Below, in pieces: positions 24,021 through 33,561 of a stretch of 64,000 bases of DNA; positions within the stretch are counted from its first letter, which is position 1, and every line of letters begins with the position of its first letter. Source of the DNA: Turritopsis dohrnii (lineage: Eukaryota > Cnidaria > Hydrozoa > Anthoathecata > Oceaniidae); the NCBI GenBank assembly GCA_027922465.2, contig BQMF02000340.1:372001-436000 (forward strand), given 5' to 3'. The notes under the pieces are model-generated. The model saw only the letters and a program-made list of their open reading frames with translations. It made no database searches and was not told the origin of the DNA. The position numbers and the translations under genes are program-made.

Positions 24021-25394
24021 TTACTCCAGAGTAATGTCCTTCAGTCCTGCCAATTCACAATACATATTACATTTATGTTGGTCTATGAAATTCTTTAAAG
24101 CTATAGCAGATAGATTCCCAAGCGAAAAACGAAATCCATTGCCATCAATTTGTTCTACACTGGCAATTTCTGGGTCACAAAGTTTATAGCCACATCCTTG
24201 TATGTCTAGTAGCAGTAACTTCCCTTTTGATTTTATTAAAGAAAAGTGAGATAAGCATTCTGCTTTGGCCACTAAATCATTAATAGTATCATCATGAATA
24301 ATTTCACCGTCATTATTTACATACTTGGAGAATTGCCCAGGGATAAAATTTTCGATCATTACATATTCGTCGGTCTTAACAATTTTCCCTAACATTGCCT
24401 TGCAATATTGAAATGTTTCTCCAAATTTTGCTCTTGCATCCACTGTAAGATTTGCATGAAACTGTTCAGTAAAACTTTTTGCTAGCATATGAGTTTGAAT
24501 GGTCCTACGTGAAAATGTTTCTGATGTTTCATTTGTTGCAGTTAGTTTACTAATTTCTTGAATTGTCTCCAGCGATGAGGGCAAGAATTTCTTTACAACA
24601 TAAGATTCACCATTTAGAAACCCTTTATATACTTCACGAAAGCCACCACTTCCAAAAGGCTCTTTTTCAATTTTCATGTTAACAGTAATTGGTTGAGTCC
24701 AACAAGGATTATCTTTATCAATTAAAAATGACGAAATTTCAACCTTCTCATATTCTGTACCTGCAGTTACAACGTTTCCCAGTTTTAGCATGGTTGACAC
24801 AGATATACTTTTAGGGATAACTTTTGTGGATGATGAAACAGTAGATTTTATTTTCTGATAAGATGTGGTAGCACCAATCGAATGATGTCGTTTAGGTGGA
24901 GGTGGAAGGATGCTGCTTGCATTTCTTTTAGAAGTTGTGAATGCTGAATTCAGAAAATAGGCACTTGAAATTCCAGTAACAGATGCAAATGATAGTTTTT
25001 CATCTTTTATGAATCTAACATAAATTACTTTGCAGTTATTGATGTGAGTATTCTTAGTGCATGAAGGCCCTCTTTCAGAAGCAAGCACATCACATTGCAT
25101 TCCAGAAGGAAGTCTGGTTCTAAAATGCTCTTCACAAGCCTCTTTAATGTTGCTGATGGTAAAATCTTCATATTCGAATTTAACAAATTCCTGAGCTCCA
25201 ATTCTTTCATACTTTTTCGCCTTGCCCGAGGGCTCACTTTCTAGCTGTTGAACGATCATCTCTCTCTGCTTTAATATGTTGGCTCCTATTGTCAAGTCTG
25301 AATTTTCTGAAGACTTTTTTGTTTTTTTTATGCGTTTTTTCTTCATCTCAGAAGCAAATTTGGCCCATTTGAGTTGCTCGCCTTTGGACGCCAT
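24021..25394 (-). CDS. transposon-borne alpha-kinase (atypical Ser/Thr protein kinase)
   Basis: Single-exon 457-aa protein. Residues 1-60 are Lys-rich and helical. About 65-145 forms a compact region (YERIGAQEFVKFEYEDFTI, MQCDVLASERGPS, KVIYVRFI) that I cannot name. PPPPKRHH at 164-171 could be a nuclear signal. About 236-450 is an alpha-kinase domain: Gly-rich FGSGGFREVYKG (247-258), VVKKF with the ATP-binding Lys (266-270), MIENFIPG (346-353), SHFSLIKSKGKLLLLDIQG (382-400) with the catalytic-type Asp397, CDPEI (406-410), and the zinc end GNLSAIALKNF followed by HKCNMYC (440-446). All key positions I can place are present, so it looks active. It lies inside the element ends, antiparallel to the transposase with 61 bp between their stops, and starts 262 bp from the right terminus. 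Alpha-kinases are known for eEF2 kinase and myosin heavy-chain kinases; its role here is unknown. Possibilities are regulation of the transposase or of host factors. Confidence 0.88.
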   Translation of the reverse strand: MASKGEQLKWAKFASEMKKKRIKKTKKSSENSDLTIGANILKQREMIVQQLESEPSGKAKKYERIGAQEFVKFEYEDFTISNIKEACEEHFRTRLPSGMQCDVLASERGPSCTKNTHINNCKVIYVRFIKDEKLSFASVTGISSAYFLNSAFTTSKRNASSILPPPPKRHHSIGATTSYQKIKSTVSSSTKVIPKSISVSTMLKLGNVVTAGTEYEKVEISSFLIDKDNPCWTQPITVNMKIEKEPFGSGGFREVYKGFLNGESYVVKKFLPSSLETIQEISKLTATNETSETFSRRTIQTHMLAKSFTEQFHANLTVDARAKFGETFQYCKAMLGKIVKTDEYVMIENFIPGQFSKYVNNDGEIIHDDTINDLVAKAECLSHFSLIKSKGKLLLLDIQGCGYKLCDPEIASVEQIDGNGFRFSLGNLSAIALKNFIDQHKCNMYCELAGLKDITLE

Positions 25395-26877
25395 GTTACT
25401 TTAAAAAGCACGCTTCCTAGTGGTTGCTAAAGGTCATTGCCGAAACCAACGAATTTTGGCAGCCATCGGCCAAGAACAAAAATTTATTTTAATTTGAATT
25501 AATTTGAAAACAAAATCGATATTCAATGGCGGTTCTCAACTTCACTTTTTGTTTCAGCCGTTTTCAATTTCAGTTTGATTTCAACTTCAGTATATTAATT
25601 TTTTTCTTTTAATTTGTTTGTTATAAATTTTTGTATGGCAGTTGTCGGCCACCATAATGTACCCTTAATCAAATTGATCACAACGTTTTTAGTGATCATT
25701 ATTGACTTCTGTCACTGCATCGATAATGTCTTTAAGTTCAATATTAGGATGAAGTATGAATGTAGGAAGGGAAAAATAAAAACATTTTAACTTCGGTTTG
25801 ACGAGTTGCGAAAGTTCTCTTTTGAAATATTCACTTTCGTTTAAATAAAATAACACCTGTTTCCTTCGGCTTTTCGTGAAGTTTATGTGAAAGATTGTCT
25901 GAAGGTTGTGTTGACACACACAAGTAAAAAAGACGGAAAGATGAATAATATTTATGATGAATATATTAGCAACAAATTAATTATTCTTGAATAATTAATT
26001 AATTATTCTTGGAAGCGCTTTTTGTGCTGCTTATATTTATCGCTAAGTTCGTTAATGTTAGCGATAAATTTAGCGTTACTTCTCGATGCGAGCGCTATTA
26101 TCGCTTGTAGTGATTTTCCTTCGAATCGTCACATATGTGGATAACATTTACATACTTTTTTCTGTATCACTTGACAATTATGTTTCTCAAACGATATGGG
26201 TTTATACATGACATTTGAATGCGAATAAGTTCTGTTTTATGACCTTTTCGATGTGAAATATCATTCGTCTGTATCAAAATGTAAATTTTAGATCACGATT
26301 CAACGATATTATTTTTTTACAAAAATATTAAATATATATGATAATAACAACAACTCCCTTCTTTTTCTTCCCACATTTACATTCTTCTCCACATTTTACT
26401 TCCCTTGTCTTGCAGGGTCAACCAGATCTTTTACCATCTTTTCTGCTGCAAGTCGAGTTATATATACAATGCTGAAAATGCACGAGTGAGTCAATGTAAT
26501 CAAATTTAAGTTTCGTTGAGAATAAACAACGAAGAAAAAGTTTTGTTTTGATTGGAATAGGCAATGAATTCAAATCACTTTTAATTAGCTTCCACAACAT
26601 TCTCTTATAATGATAAAAGTAATCTTACTTGAGTTAAGACAGCTGACATGTTTCTTCACACACAACGATGACTTATAATTCATGAGAAAATTCAGTAATT
26701 ACTTCTAACACATATTGTAGAAGAATGAATTCTTTCACCAACATATTGTTTAAAAGGTGTCAAAACAATGTTTCAGGTTGATTTCCCGAAATAAAGAAGA
26801 TCTCTGATATTTGTTTATATTTTTCATGTTCGATCACGTGACGATAATATTTACAATTTTAGCCGTACAATGCCTCT

Positions 26878-27640
26878 TTAATTTTATAAATTGTCACTTT
26901 TAAGACCATCTCTTTTTGGAAAATAACTCTTGTCCTAATTTGAAATGCTACACAGTACAAATTTTGATTGTTTTTGATAGTTATTTGCTGTCTACCCCAA
27001 AGTATTTTTAATACTTAGACTGTAGTATTAAAATTAGGTTTGACAATTTCCTTTTCTTCTTTTGTAAACTTGTAAACAAATTTCATTGTATGATGTTGTA
27101 AAATAGTTTAATCAAGTTACGAAAAGCTGTGTTCTGTTGAATTACATTGCTTGCCATGGTATTACTGTGTAAAAGGATGTCAAGCTTCTGCAGCAATGAA
27201 GATCATACGTTTATTATGATGAATTTACCTTATACATATTGATGCAGTTGTTGATATTCAGTTGTTTAAGGGGAAATATTAGTTGCATTTAGGTCTTCCA
27301 ATTTTTAGCTTTGTCCATAATAACTTCTCATAACTCATAACGTTTTTTAACTCCTCAGCAAAAATTATAAGAGAAACCATGTCACATGACCATGAATATC
27401 TTCATTTCATAAGGAGTTCTAAATAACTTCCTTTGTGGTATTAAATTGAATTCTATCCTGATTAGTATGGACAGCATTTTTATTTGCGTTGATGGTAGTT
27501 ATACCACTTTTCTTATGGTCTTCCATGTACACACAATAATTGATAAAAGTTTTGCAACTTTGGGGAAATATATAGTCGCATTTTTGCGAATCTTGTGTTT
27601 GTTAATTAGGTGATTATTCAATTCCCATTCTTCCCAGTAA
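26878..27640. repeat. dispersed segment R, copy 1, right part
   Basis: Continues 18885-19154 after the nested transposons. It matches 61171-61290 and 62960-63480 on the same strand (ATTTTATAAATTGTCACTTT, GGATGTCAAGCTTCTGCA, GTTGATATTCAGTTGTTTAA, GTCGCATTTTTGCGAATC). Non-coding. Confidence 0.75.
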
Positions 27641-27737
27641 GGAATAGCGTTATAAAGTATTGTGATAATCTGTAAATTGCAAAGTTTTCCTTTAAGAATC
27701 TATGAAAATGATAGATTCTTTTGATTGATCTGATGTA

Positions 27738-28415
27738 CCGTATTTCCTCTACAAATTCCAGTTTTTGGATGTGACTTTTAATAGAGGACGGCGCTTATTA
27801 CAAAATTAAAAATTAGGCAGAAGCAAGCTTAAACAATAATGCTTCCTTGTCCTTAAAAAGGTTACAAAAGATTGTGTGAAAATGCTTTACATAAAAGATA
27901 TGTTCAAAGAAATGTTAAAGAAGAGCAATATCACTGTCGCCGTTCTCTCCTATGAGATGAAAACTTTTATAGCAATTAATTACACATCAAAATATTCCTG
28001 CAAATGTGGAAGAATTTGTTGATTGAAAACAATTGAAACTATTAGCTATTAGCCACATTCTTGACATCAACCAGCCTGTTGCACGAAAAAATATAATTAC
28101 TGATGAGACTCAATAATTACTTCTGAGATGTAAATTTTTACTTGTATCAAAAGAAACATCATTACTTTACACGTTTTTTTTCGAATGTTCACGTGAAGAT
28201 TCTAATGACTTTGTAGGGACATATTCAAGAACAACTCTACCAAGTTATATAAACGTCCCTACAGATACATAGCGAATATAGTTTCATGTAAACAAAACAT
28301 GATTTTCAGGAATATGGCTAATTAAACCAATTCTTGTTTAGCCCGTTTTCTAATAAACGCCGCTTTTCAAGATGCGGCGTTTATCAGAGGGCGGCGTTTA
28401 TTAGAGGAAATACGG
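27738..28415. mobile_element. TA-flanked MITE (678 bp)
   Basis: Ends CCGTATTTCCTCTA and, in reverse complement at the right, CCGTATTTCCTCTA. TA lies on both sides (27736-27737, 28416-28417). Near the right end CGGCGTTTAT occurs three times, once inverted around AAGATGCGGCG. Non-coding; the TA target suggests a mariner-related MITE. It abuts the ISL2EU-like element 16 bp further on. Confidence 0.75.
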
Positions 28416-28595
28416 TAATCATTGGTTTTAAATAGACGATATCGATATTCTCGGGAATTTTTTCTCGCGCAATGCATTGTGAGAGTATATCGGGGTTCAA
28501 AATGTAAACAAAAGGCAGTGACAGTACAGTGTTGACACAGAGGCGAAAGTAGTGCAGCAGAAAACAGTTATTTTTATAGCTACGTATTAAATTCA

Positions 28596-30571
28596 CCTGT
28601 TCCAGCTGATGACTTCAAAAAGTGGACAGTCTCACAGCTATCACAGTATCTTGCTGATAGATGTATCATTGTATTAATAAATCAGGTAATAAAGATAAAC
28701 TACTTGAGAATGTTTATGATGCTTATCTTCAAGGACTACCGGTTACGTTCACTGACCCACAGCAGGAGAAAGAACAGATATTACAAGACATTAAGTCAAA
28801 ATTCATTTTGGAAAATGGCATGGTTACTTTGCCCAACCCAGACACTATTGTTAATGATTGGATAGTTGCACCATCCAATATTCCAGACACAACATTCAGT
28901 ACTGTTGAAAACTACCTTGTTAGCTGTGATGCTGGGAAAGCATTTAGAGGAGGAAAAATCTTGCTATTATCTGGTCATTCAAAAAATGTCATGGTTCACA
29001 TGACAAGTCCTAATGTTAGATACTGCTTCGTACGAGGGCTTTGTCACCCAGAGCAGAAACTTTCAAAATCTCCTTATAATGTCTGGGTGTGCCTTCATAA
29101 AGACAATGGATTGATTGTAAATGGGCCTTGTTCATGTACTGCAGGGTAAGTTATATAATTAAAATTGTGTATTCTCTTTAATATGAGAAGTTTTTGTGGT
29201 CTGAGGGACCAAAAAGAAAGTAATTACGACTTATTACGACTTATGCTATTATTTTAGTGTATGGGATAGACAAATTACTTTGTTTTGTTTTTTTTCTCCT
29301 TTTAGTGTATCAGGCTGCTGTAAGCATGTGGGTGCTTTATTATGGTACATTGAGCAAGAAGTGAGACTTGGCCACAACAAAACGTGTACCTCGAAAAAAC
29401 AAAAATGGAGCATACCATCGAGTCGTCAACAAAATCTCCACTACCCTGATACTGTAGAAAACATTGCTATGTCAAAACCAAAAGCAGAACGTATTCTAGG
29501 TCCATCAAAATCACCTTTAAAGAAGAAGGTTATGCGGTACGATCCTAGAAAACCAAGTGACCGAAATTTTAAACCATTACAAGTCAGTGATATTGATACT
29601 TTGAAAGATATAACAAATGGAAAGTGTGGTCTTGTTTTATGAATGAGACAAGCAGCTCGAGAGGATGCCCTTCAATCTGTTGTGAACTTTGAAGAGGTAG
29701 AAACGACTGCTTCAAACCTTCCTGAAGCTATTGACAAATTGATGGGGAAACATTCTGGTGAAGGATTTAATTTTAACAGATTCCTTCAAAAGCTTTCCAT
29801 AACCCTCGAAGAACAGAAAGCTGTTGAGCAAGCAACATTAAGTCAGTCAAATAATGAGGCATGGTTTGATTACCGAAAAAACTGGTTAACTGCTTCTAAA
29901 CTTAGGGAAGCAGTACACAAGGTTGATGACAATGGTCAAATCATTAATCCTGACAAATGCGGAACCATTGTCTCGGATACGGTAAACGTTACGAGACCAA
30001 AGCCACTAAATGGGGTATTGAGAATGAACCTGTTGCACGAAAACTATATGTCAAAATAAATAAATCGAAGCACCGAAAACTTGTTGTGAGAGAACCTGGT
30101 TTTTTTATTGACATTCAGCACCCTTTCATTGGTGCGAGCCCAGACGGTATTGTGACTTGCGAATGCCATGGGCGAGGTATATTGGAAATTAAATGCCCCT
30201 GGTCACTACGTGACTCTAAAATCAGCGACTATGCTAAAGATAAGAACGCTTGCCTGAATATTTTTTTTGGAAAAGTCCAGCTCAAGAGAAACCATCCTTA
30301 TTATTACCAGGTGCAGTGTCAAATGAAATGCACCAACCTTTCTTGGTGTGATTTTTTTGTTTGCACTTCAAAGGATAGTTTTCTTGAAAGGATTTATTAC
30401 GATGAAGTTTTCATGGAAAAATGTATTTCAAAAGCTAGTGTTTGTTATAAAAAAATTATTTTTCCTGAGCTTTGTAATAGAACAATTTTTTCTGACTTAC
30501 AAGTTGAGAGATGTGTGAAAGAGGTTGTGTCTGCACTTTTAGAGCAGTGTGAAGCTGTTATGGATGGATGA
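28596..30571 (+). pseudogene. SAP-SWIM-YqaJ nuclease gene of the ISL2EU-like element, broken
   Basis: Two exons (to 29145, donor GTAAGT; from 29306). A SAP-like DNA-binding piece (FKKWTVSQLSQYLADRC, from about 28605) runs out of frame into the next segment because of what looks like an 8-base duplication near 28645. A SWIM zinc finger spans the intron (CSCTAG before it, GCCKHVGALLWYI after). A YqaJ-type PD-(D/E)xK nuclease follows: WFDYRKNWLTASKLR, GIENEPVARKLY, GASPDGIV and GILEIKCPW (Asp, Glu-x-Lys). Damage: the 8-base shift, an in-frame TGA at 29640, and a frameshift near 29960-30000 that separates the two halves of the nuclease. No initiating ATG could be fixed. YqaJ-like nucleases resemble lambda exonuclease; in these transposons their exact role is not established. 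Confidence 0.8.
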
Positions 30572-30688
30572 GATGATGTATTGTGAAGCTGTTATGGATG
30601 GATGAGATGATGTATTGTGAAGCTGTTATGGATGGATGAGATGATGTATTCAGTGTGAAGCTGTTATGGATGGATGAGATGATGTATT
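30549..30688. repeat. 34-bp tandem repeat, four copies
   Basis: The unit GTGAAGCTGTTATGGATGGA-TGAGATGATGTATT occurs at 30549, 30583, 30617 and, after an extra CAGT, 30655. The first copy overlaps the end of the YqaJ frame; the stop codon (TGA) lies in it. The units are identical apart from the CAGT spacer, so the expansion is recent relative to the decay of the gene. Confidence 0.95.
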
Positions 30689-31224
30689 TTATTTTTCTTG
30701 ACTAGAACCACATTATTTTTTTTACAAGAGTCTAGACGAACTTTTGGAATAAATATATGGGTGAATTGTACATGATGTACAAAATCTGAATTCTGTTAAA
30801 CATTTTGCTCCTCAACAGATTTAATTTTTCAGAAGGAGAGTATACACAAGTCATTCAACCTTATTTTATCACAGATTTTATAGTATATACAGTAAACTAT
30901 GCTGCTTTTTGTGGAACAACAATAAAAACAACATTTATATCAATGGTATAGATAATATATATTTTCCAGGACCACAGTTGACTGGGAAACCAAAATGTAA
31001 ATGTATATATTACACAAAATGTCAGTAGTAAATAAAAAAAAGAACTCAACATCTAGAAATACTTGCCTCCATTATTCAAAATGCCTTAAGATATTTAAAC
31101 TACAAATGCCTGAGAATAACTGTAGATCAAGGTATATTTCTTCTTTGAATAGTTCAATAAGGAAACCCTTTTCAAAAATGTTTTTGAGGAAAAAAAGTAG
31201 CCATTTCATAGGAGTTAAATTATT
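30689..31224. other. convergent 3' region inside the ISL2EU-like element
   Basis: Holds the 3' UTRs of the two convergent genes; plausible polyadenylation signals (AATAAA) occur on both strands. No further gene. Confidence 0.4.
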
Positions 31225-33091
31225 TTATAGTAATGGAGGGGGCAAGTTGGTTAATGCACATATAATTATAAAAATGTCATCTAGTTTGTTCTTGATTGTG
31301 ATAGGTATTGCTCCTTGCAATAATTTATAGTCCTTTATTCTTGCAATGACTCTTTCCACATGAATGCGTGCCTTTGCAATGCTTGATGTTCTATCACAGT
31401 TCTTTTTCGAAAAGCGAACCTTGTCTTCAAGAATGGAGGAACATCAAGTTTTGCACACCTTCCAACAATGAGATCACCAATATTAAAACCCTTGTCGGCC
31501 ATGATTGAATCTCCAGGGTTAAGTTTATCTAAAATGCCACAATGTTCTGTAATAAAGCGGTCAGAAGCAGAGCCTCCAAATGCCTTTGAAATAAACGAAA
31601 TCGTGCCACATGGAGTAATACAAAGCAATTTCTTCCAAGTGTTTTTAGATTTGTAGCTAGAGTATGTCTGTGCTTGTGCTTTTGCTTTTGCGAACGGCAA
31701 AAAATGAAATAAAGAACTATTTTCCACAATATCCCTACAGGCGTTCGAAAGAACATATTTTTGCACTTACCCACTTAGTCACAAGTATGTGATAATGTCT
31801 TAGAACTTCATTTAGCTCTTCTAACAAACATAAATGCTTTATAGCTGCAAAGAAAACAACCTAAAACTGAAAGAAAAATTATTAACCACAGAAATTTATT
31901 CACTCGGCGAGTTGATTTCTATCGGAGTTTTAAAATGTATCACCTTTCTCGATACCTTGCTTGGCTTTTCGATAGCCCCTTCTGTGCAATCAATAATTCC
32001 AATAGTATTAGGATATTTCTCAAAGCATTTTGGCAAGGAATTATGAGCTTCCTCTTTGGTTGGCCAATGTATGAAAATTTGAAACTCTCTTGCCAAAAAT
32101 GGAATCCATGTTCTTAAGATTGTCGACACAGTGCTCTGGGAAATTTTGAAGCGACATGCCATATCAATCTCAGTAAGTCCAAGTCTCAATCTTACCAATG
32201 TCAAAAAAAATTCATTTTCAAAACTTAGTTTCCTTTTAGGTCCTCCTTTGCGCGATACATTTCCTTTACTTGCAGCATACGGCAAGGATGTGGCTTCACA
32301 CTACCAAACAACCATTGAAAGATCTCATAATTGTGAAGACCAGTGTAAACACAAATCATTCTTTTACTAGTTTTAACATCATCTATACCAAAATATTTCT
32401 CTTGGAGTTGTTTTTTTTCCTCTTTCAGCTTTCTCACTTCATTCTCTAGATTCAAAAAACAAAGCAAAAGTTCATTTATTTTCTTGCTTTTCAATTTACA
32501 ACCAAAACAAGGGGCTTTACCAATGCACAATTATCATTATCAGGTAGAATATCATAATCGTGGTCATTAACTGCAGGAGTTTGTGGTGGTAAATCATTAT
32601 ATTCAATTGCTCCACATCGAAAAACATTTCGTGACTTTATAAGTGGTGGCTGTTGAACGGCTGTCGAGCGATCTGCTGGTTCCTTACGGTTTTTTGCAGG
32701 TGGTAAATCGTATCACTTCATGTAAAGCGTTGGGACACTACACATGTCAGAATAGTATCCAGTTGCGAAATGGTTAGAACAAAGAACAGTCCATTTTGAA
32801 ATTTTAAAGCCTCTGCGGTTAATTTGCTTATCCCAGATTTTCTGATCTTTGGGAAGTGGTGAATGCCATCTCAGGTTCTTTACATGATCCATCACAACAT
32901 GTCTGATAAAAAGACAAGGGGGTTGAAAAGACAGTTTTGTTGCCTTGTTGCATCGTGCAAGAAAACAAATGATGTAAGCATGTATAAGCATTTAATGAAA
33001 ATCAAAGTTTGTGAAGCCACAATACTTACTTTTCTGGTCGATGGCGTGCATTCTGACATCCATATGCAGCACAGTGGTCTTTACCACCCAT
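31225..33091 (-). pseudogene. THAP-HTH-DDE_4 transposase of the ISL2EU-like element, broken
   Basis: Minus strand from ATG at 33091. The N-terminus MGGKDHCAAYGCQNARHR is the first Cys pair of a THAP zinc finger. After an intron come WHSPLPKDQKIWDKQINR, CSNHF and VPTLY, completing it. A coiled coil (about 32360-32450) and a helix-turn-helix piece (LTEIDMACRFKISQSTVSTI) lead to the DDE_4 core: TIGIIDCTE, then after about 270 foreign or spliced bases AQTYSSYKSKNTWKKLL, GSASDRFITEHCG, SIMADKGFNIGDL, and finally ARIHVERVIARIKDYKLL in another frame. Lesions include TGA at 32713-32715 just after the THAP domain and frameshifts near 32270 and 31370. The acidic residues themselves are still present. 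It converges on the YqaJ gene of the same element. Confidence 0.8.
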
Positions 33092-33561
33092 TTTAAATAA
33101 TCATTCACAAAAGAAAACGTTTCAATACTTCAAATCGACTGCTTTTAACGCATATATATGTGCATGTAGCTATAAAAATAACTTTTAAAATGCTATCTCA
33201 TACTTCAACTCCATTGCTTCTAGCATTTTTCTGATTTGTTTTCAAAATGACCCCGATATACTCCCACAATGCATTTCGCGAGAAAAAATTCCCGAAAATA
33301 TCGAAATCGTCTATTACAGAAACACAGAACAAGACATGATTTAGCACAATAACAAGCACTAGTTCTCTGCTAGCACATTTCATGCATTTGCCGCTAACTT
33401 GCGGCCTTTTTAGGCTGCTTTATTAGTTTTAGAATAATCAATCAAACGGGTTTTTAATAGCCAATTAGTGAATTATTAACGGTGGCCAAGATCATGGAGA
33501 TGATGATTGACAAATGTCTTCATTGGGAATATATCATTTATATGACTTTATGTATTTATTA

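Larger units (their letters stand above)
21976..25656. mobile_element. IS3EU-like DNA transposon carrying an alpha-kinase (3681 bp)
   Basis: Left end TATGGTGGCCGAGAGCTGCC, right end (reverse complement) TATGGTGGCCGACAACTGCC. A perfect 6-bp target duplication ATGTAC is at 21970-21975 and 25657-25662. The motif GGCCGAnAnCTGCCA is repeated about three times inside each end (21983, 22131, 22202; and near 25470, 25535, 25650), giving paired subterminal arrays. Two genes converge: a spliced integrase-like transposase (22337-23959, plus) and a 457-aa alpha-kinase (25394-24021, minus), 61 bp apart. Six-bp duplications and an IS3-type integrase fit the IS3EU group, as far as I recall that family. Both genes read open, so the element may be, or recently was, mobile. 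Confidence 0.85.
20284..26132. mobile_element. middle transposon, ATAT-flanked, with TAGCGMTAA subterminal repeats
   Basis: The left end GTGACGATTCGAGGGAAAAT, continuing CACTACAAGCGATAATAGCGCT, is matched in reverse complement at the right end (26090-26132). Both ends are flanked by ATAT (20280-20283, 26133-26136). ATAT is its own reverse complement, so a shorter TA duplication cannot be excluded. Just inside each end are many copies of TAGCGATAA and TAGCGCTAA (20318-20515 left, 26035-26110 right). These are typical subterminal transposase-binding arrays. No gene of its own was recognised. Confidence 0.75.
19155..26877. mobile_element. outer TTAA-flanked transposon (7.7 kb with nested insertions)
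   Basis: Left end AGAGGCATTGTACGGCTGAA; right end, in reverse complement, AGAGGCATTGTACGGCTAAA. The target duplication TTAA is at 19151-19154 and 26878-26881. The paralogous segment at about 61170 reads straight through (TTGAATTCAATTTTATAAAT), which supports the boundaries. Its own sequence (19155-20279 and 26137-26877) shows no transposase, so it is non-autonomous; without nested elements it is under 2 kb. Low-complexity (TAGTAGTAGGAG)n lies at 20162-20190. Confidence 0.8.
28434..33312. mobile_element. ISL2EU-like transposon with YqaJ and THAP-DDE genes (4.88 kb, decayed)
   Basis: Terminal inverted repeats of about 75-80 bp: left AGACGATATCGATATTCTCG..., right in reverse complement AGACGATTTCGATATTTTCG.... 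Both contain GGGAATTTTTTCTCGCG and AGTATATCGGGGT. The dinucleotide AT flanks both ends. Inside, a SAP/SWIM/YqaJ gene (plus) converges on a THAP-HTH-DDE transposase (minus). A two-gene layout of this kind with AT targets is what I recall for ISL2EU elements. Both genes carry disruptions, so the copy is dead. Confidence 0.82.

Noticed and set aside
30549..30688. CRISPR-like array
   Set aside because: The 34-bp units are back to back with no unique spacers, in an animal transposon; an ordinary tandem repeat.
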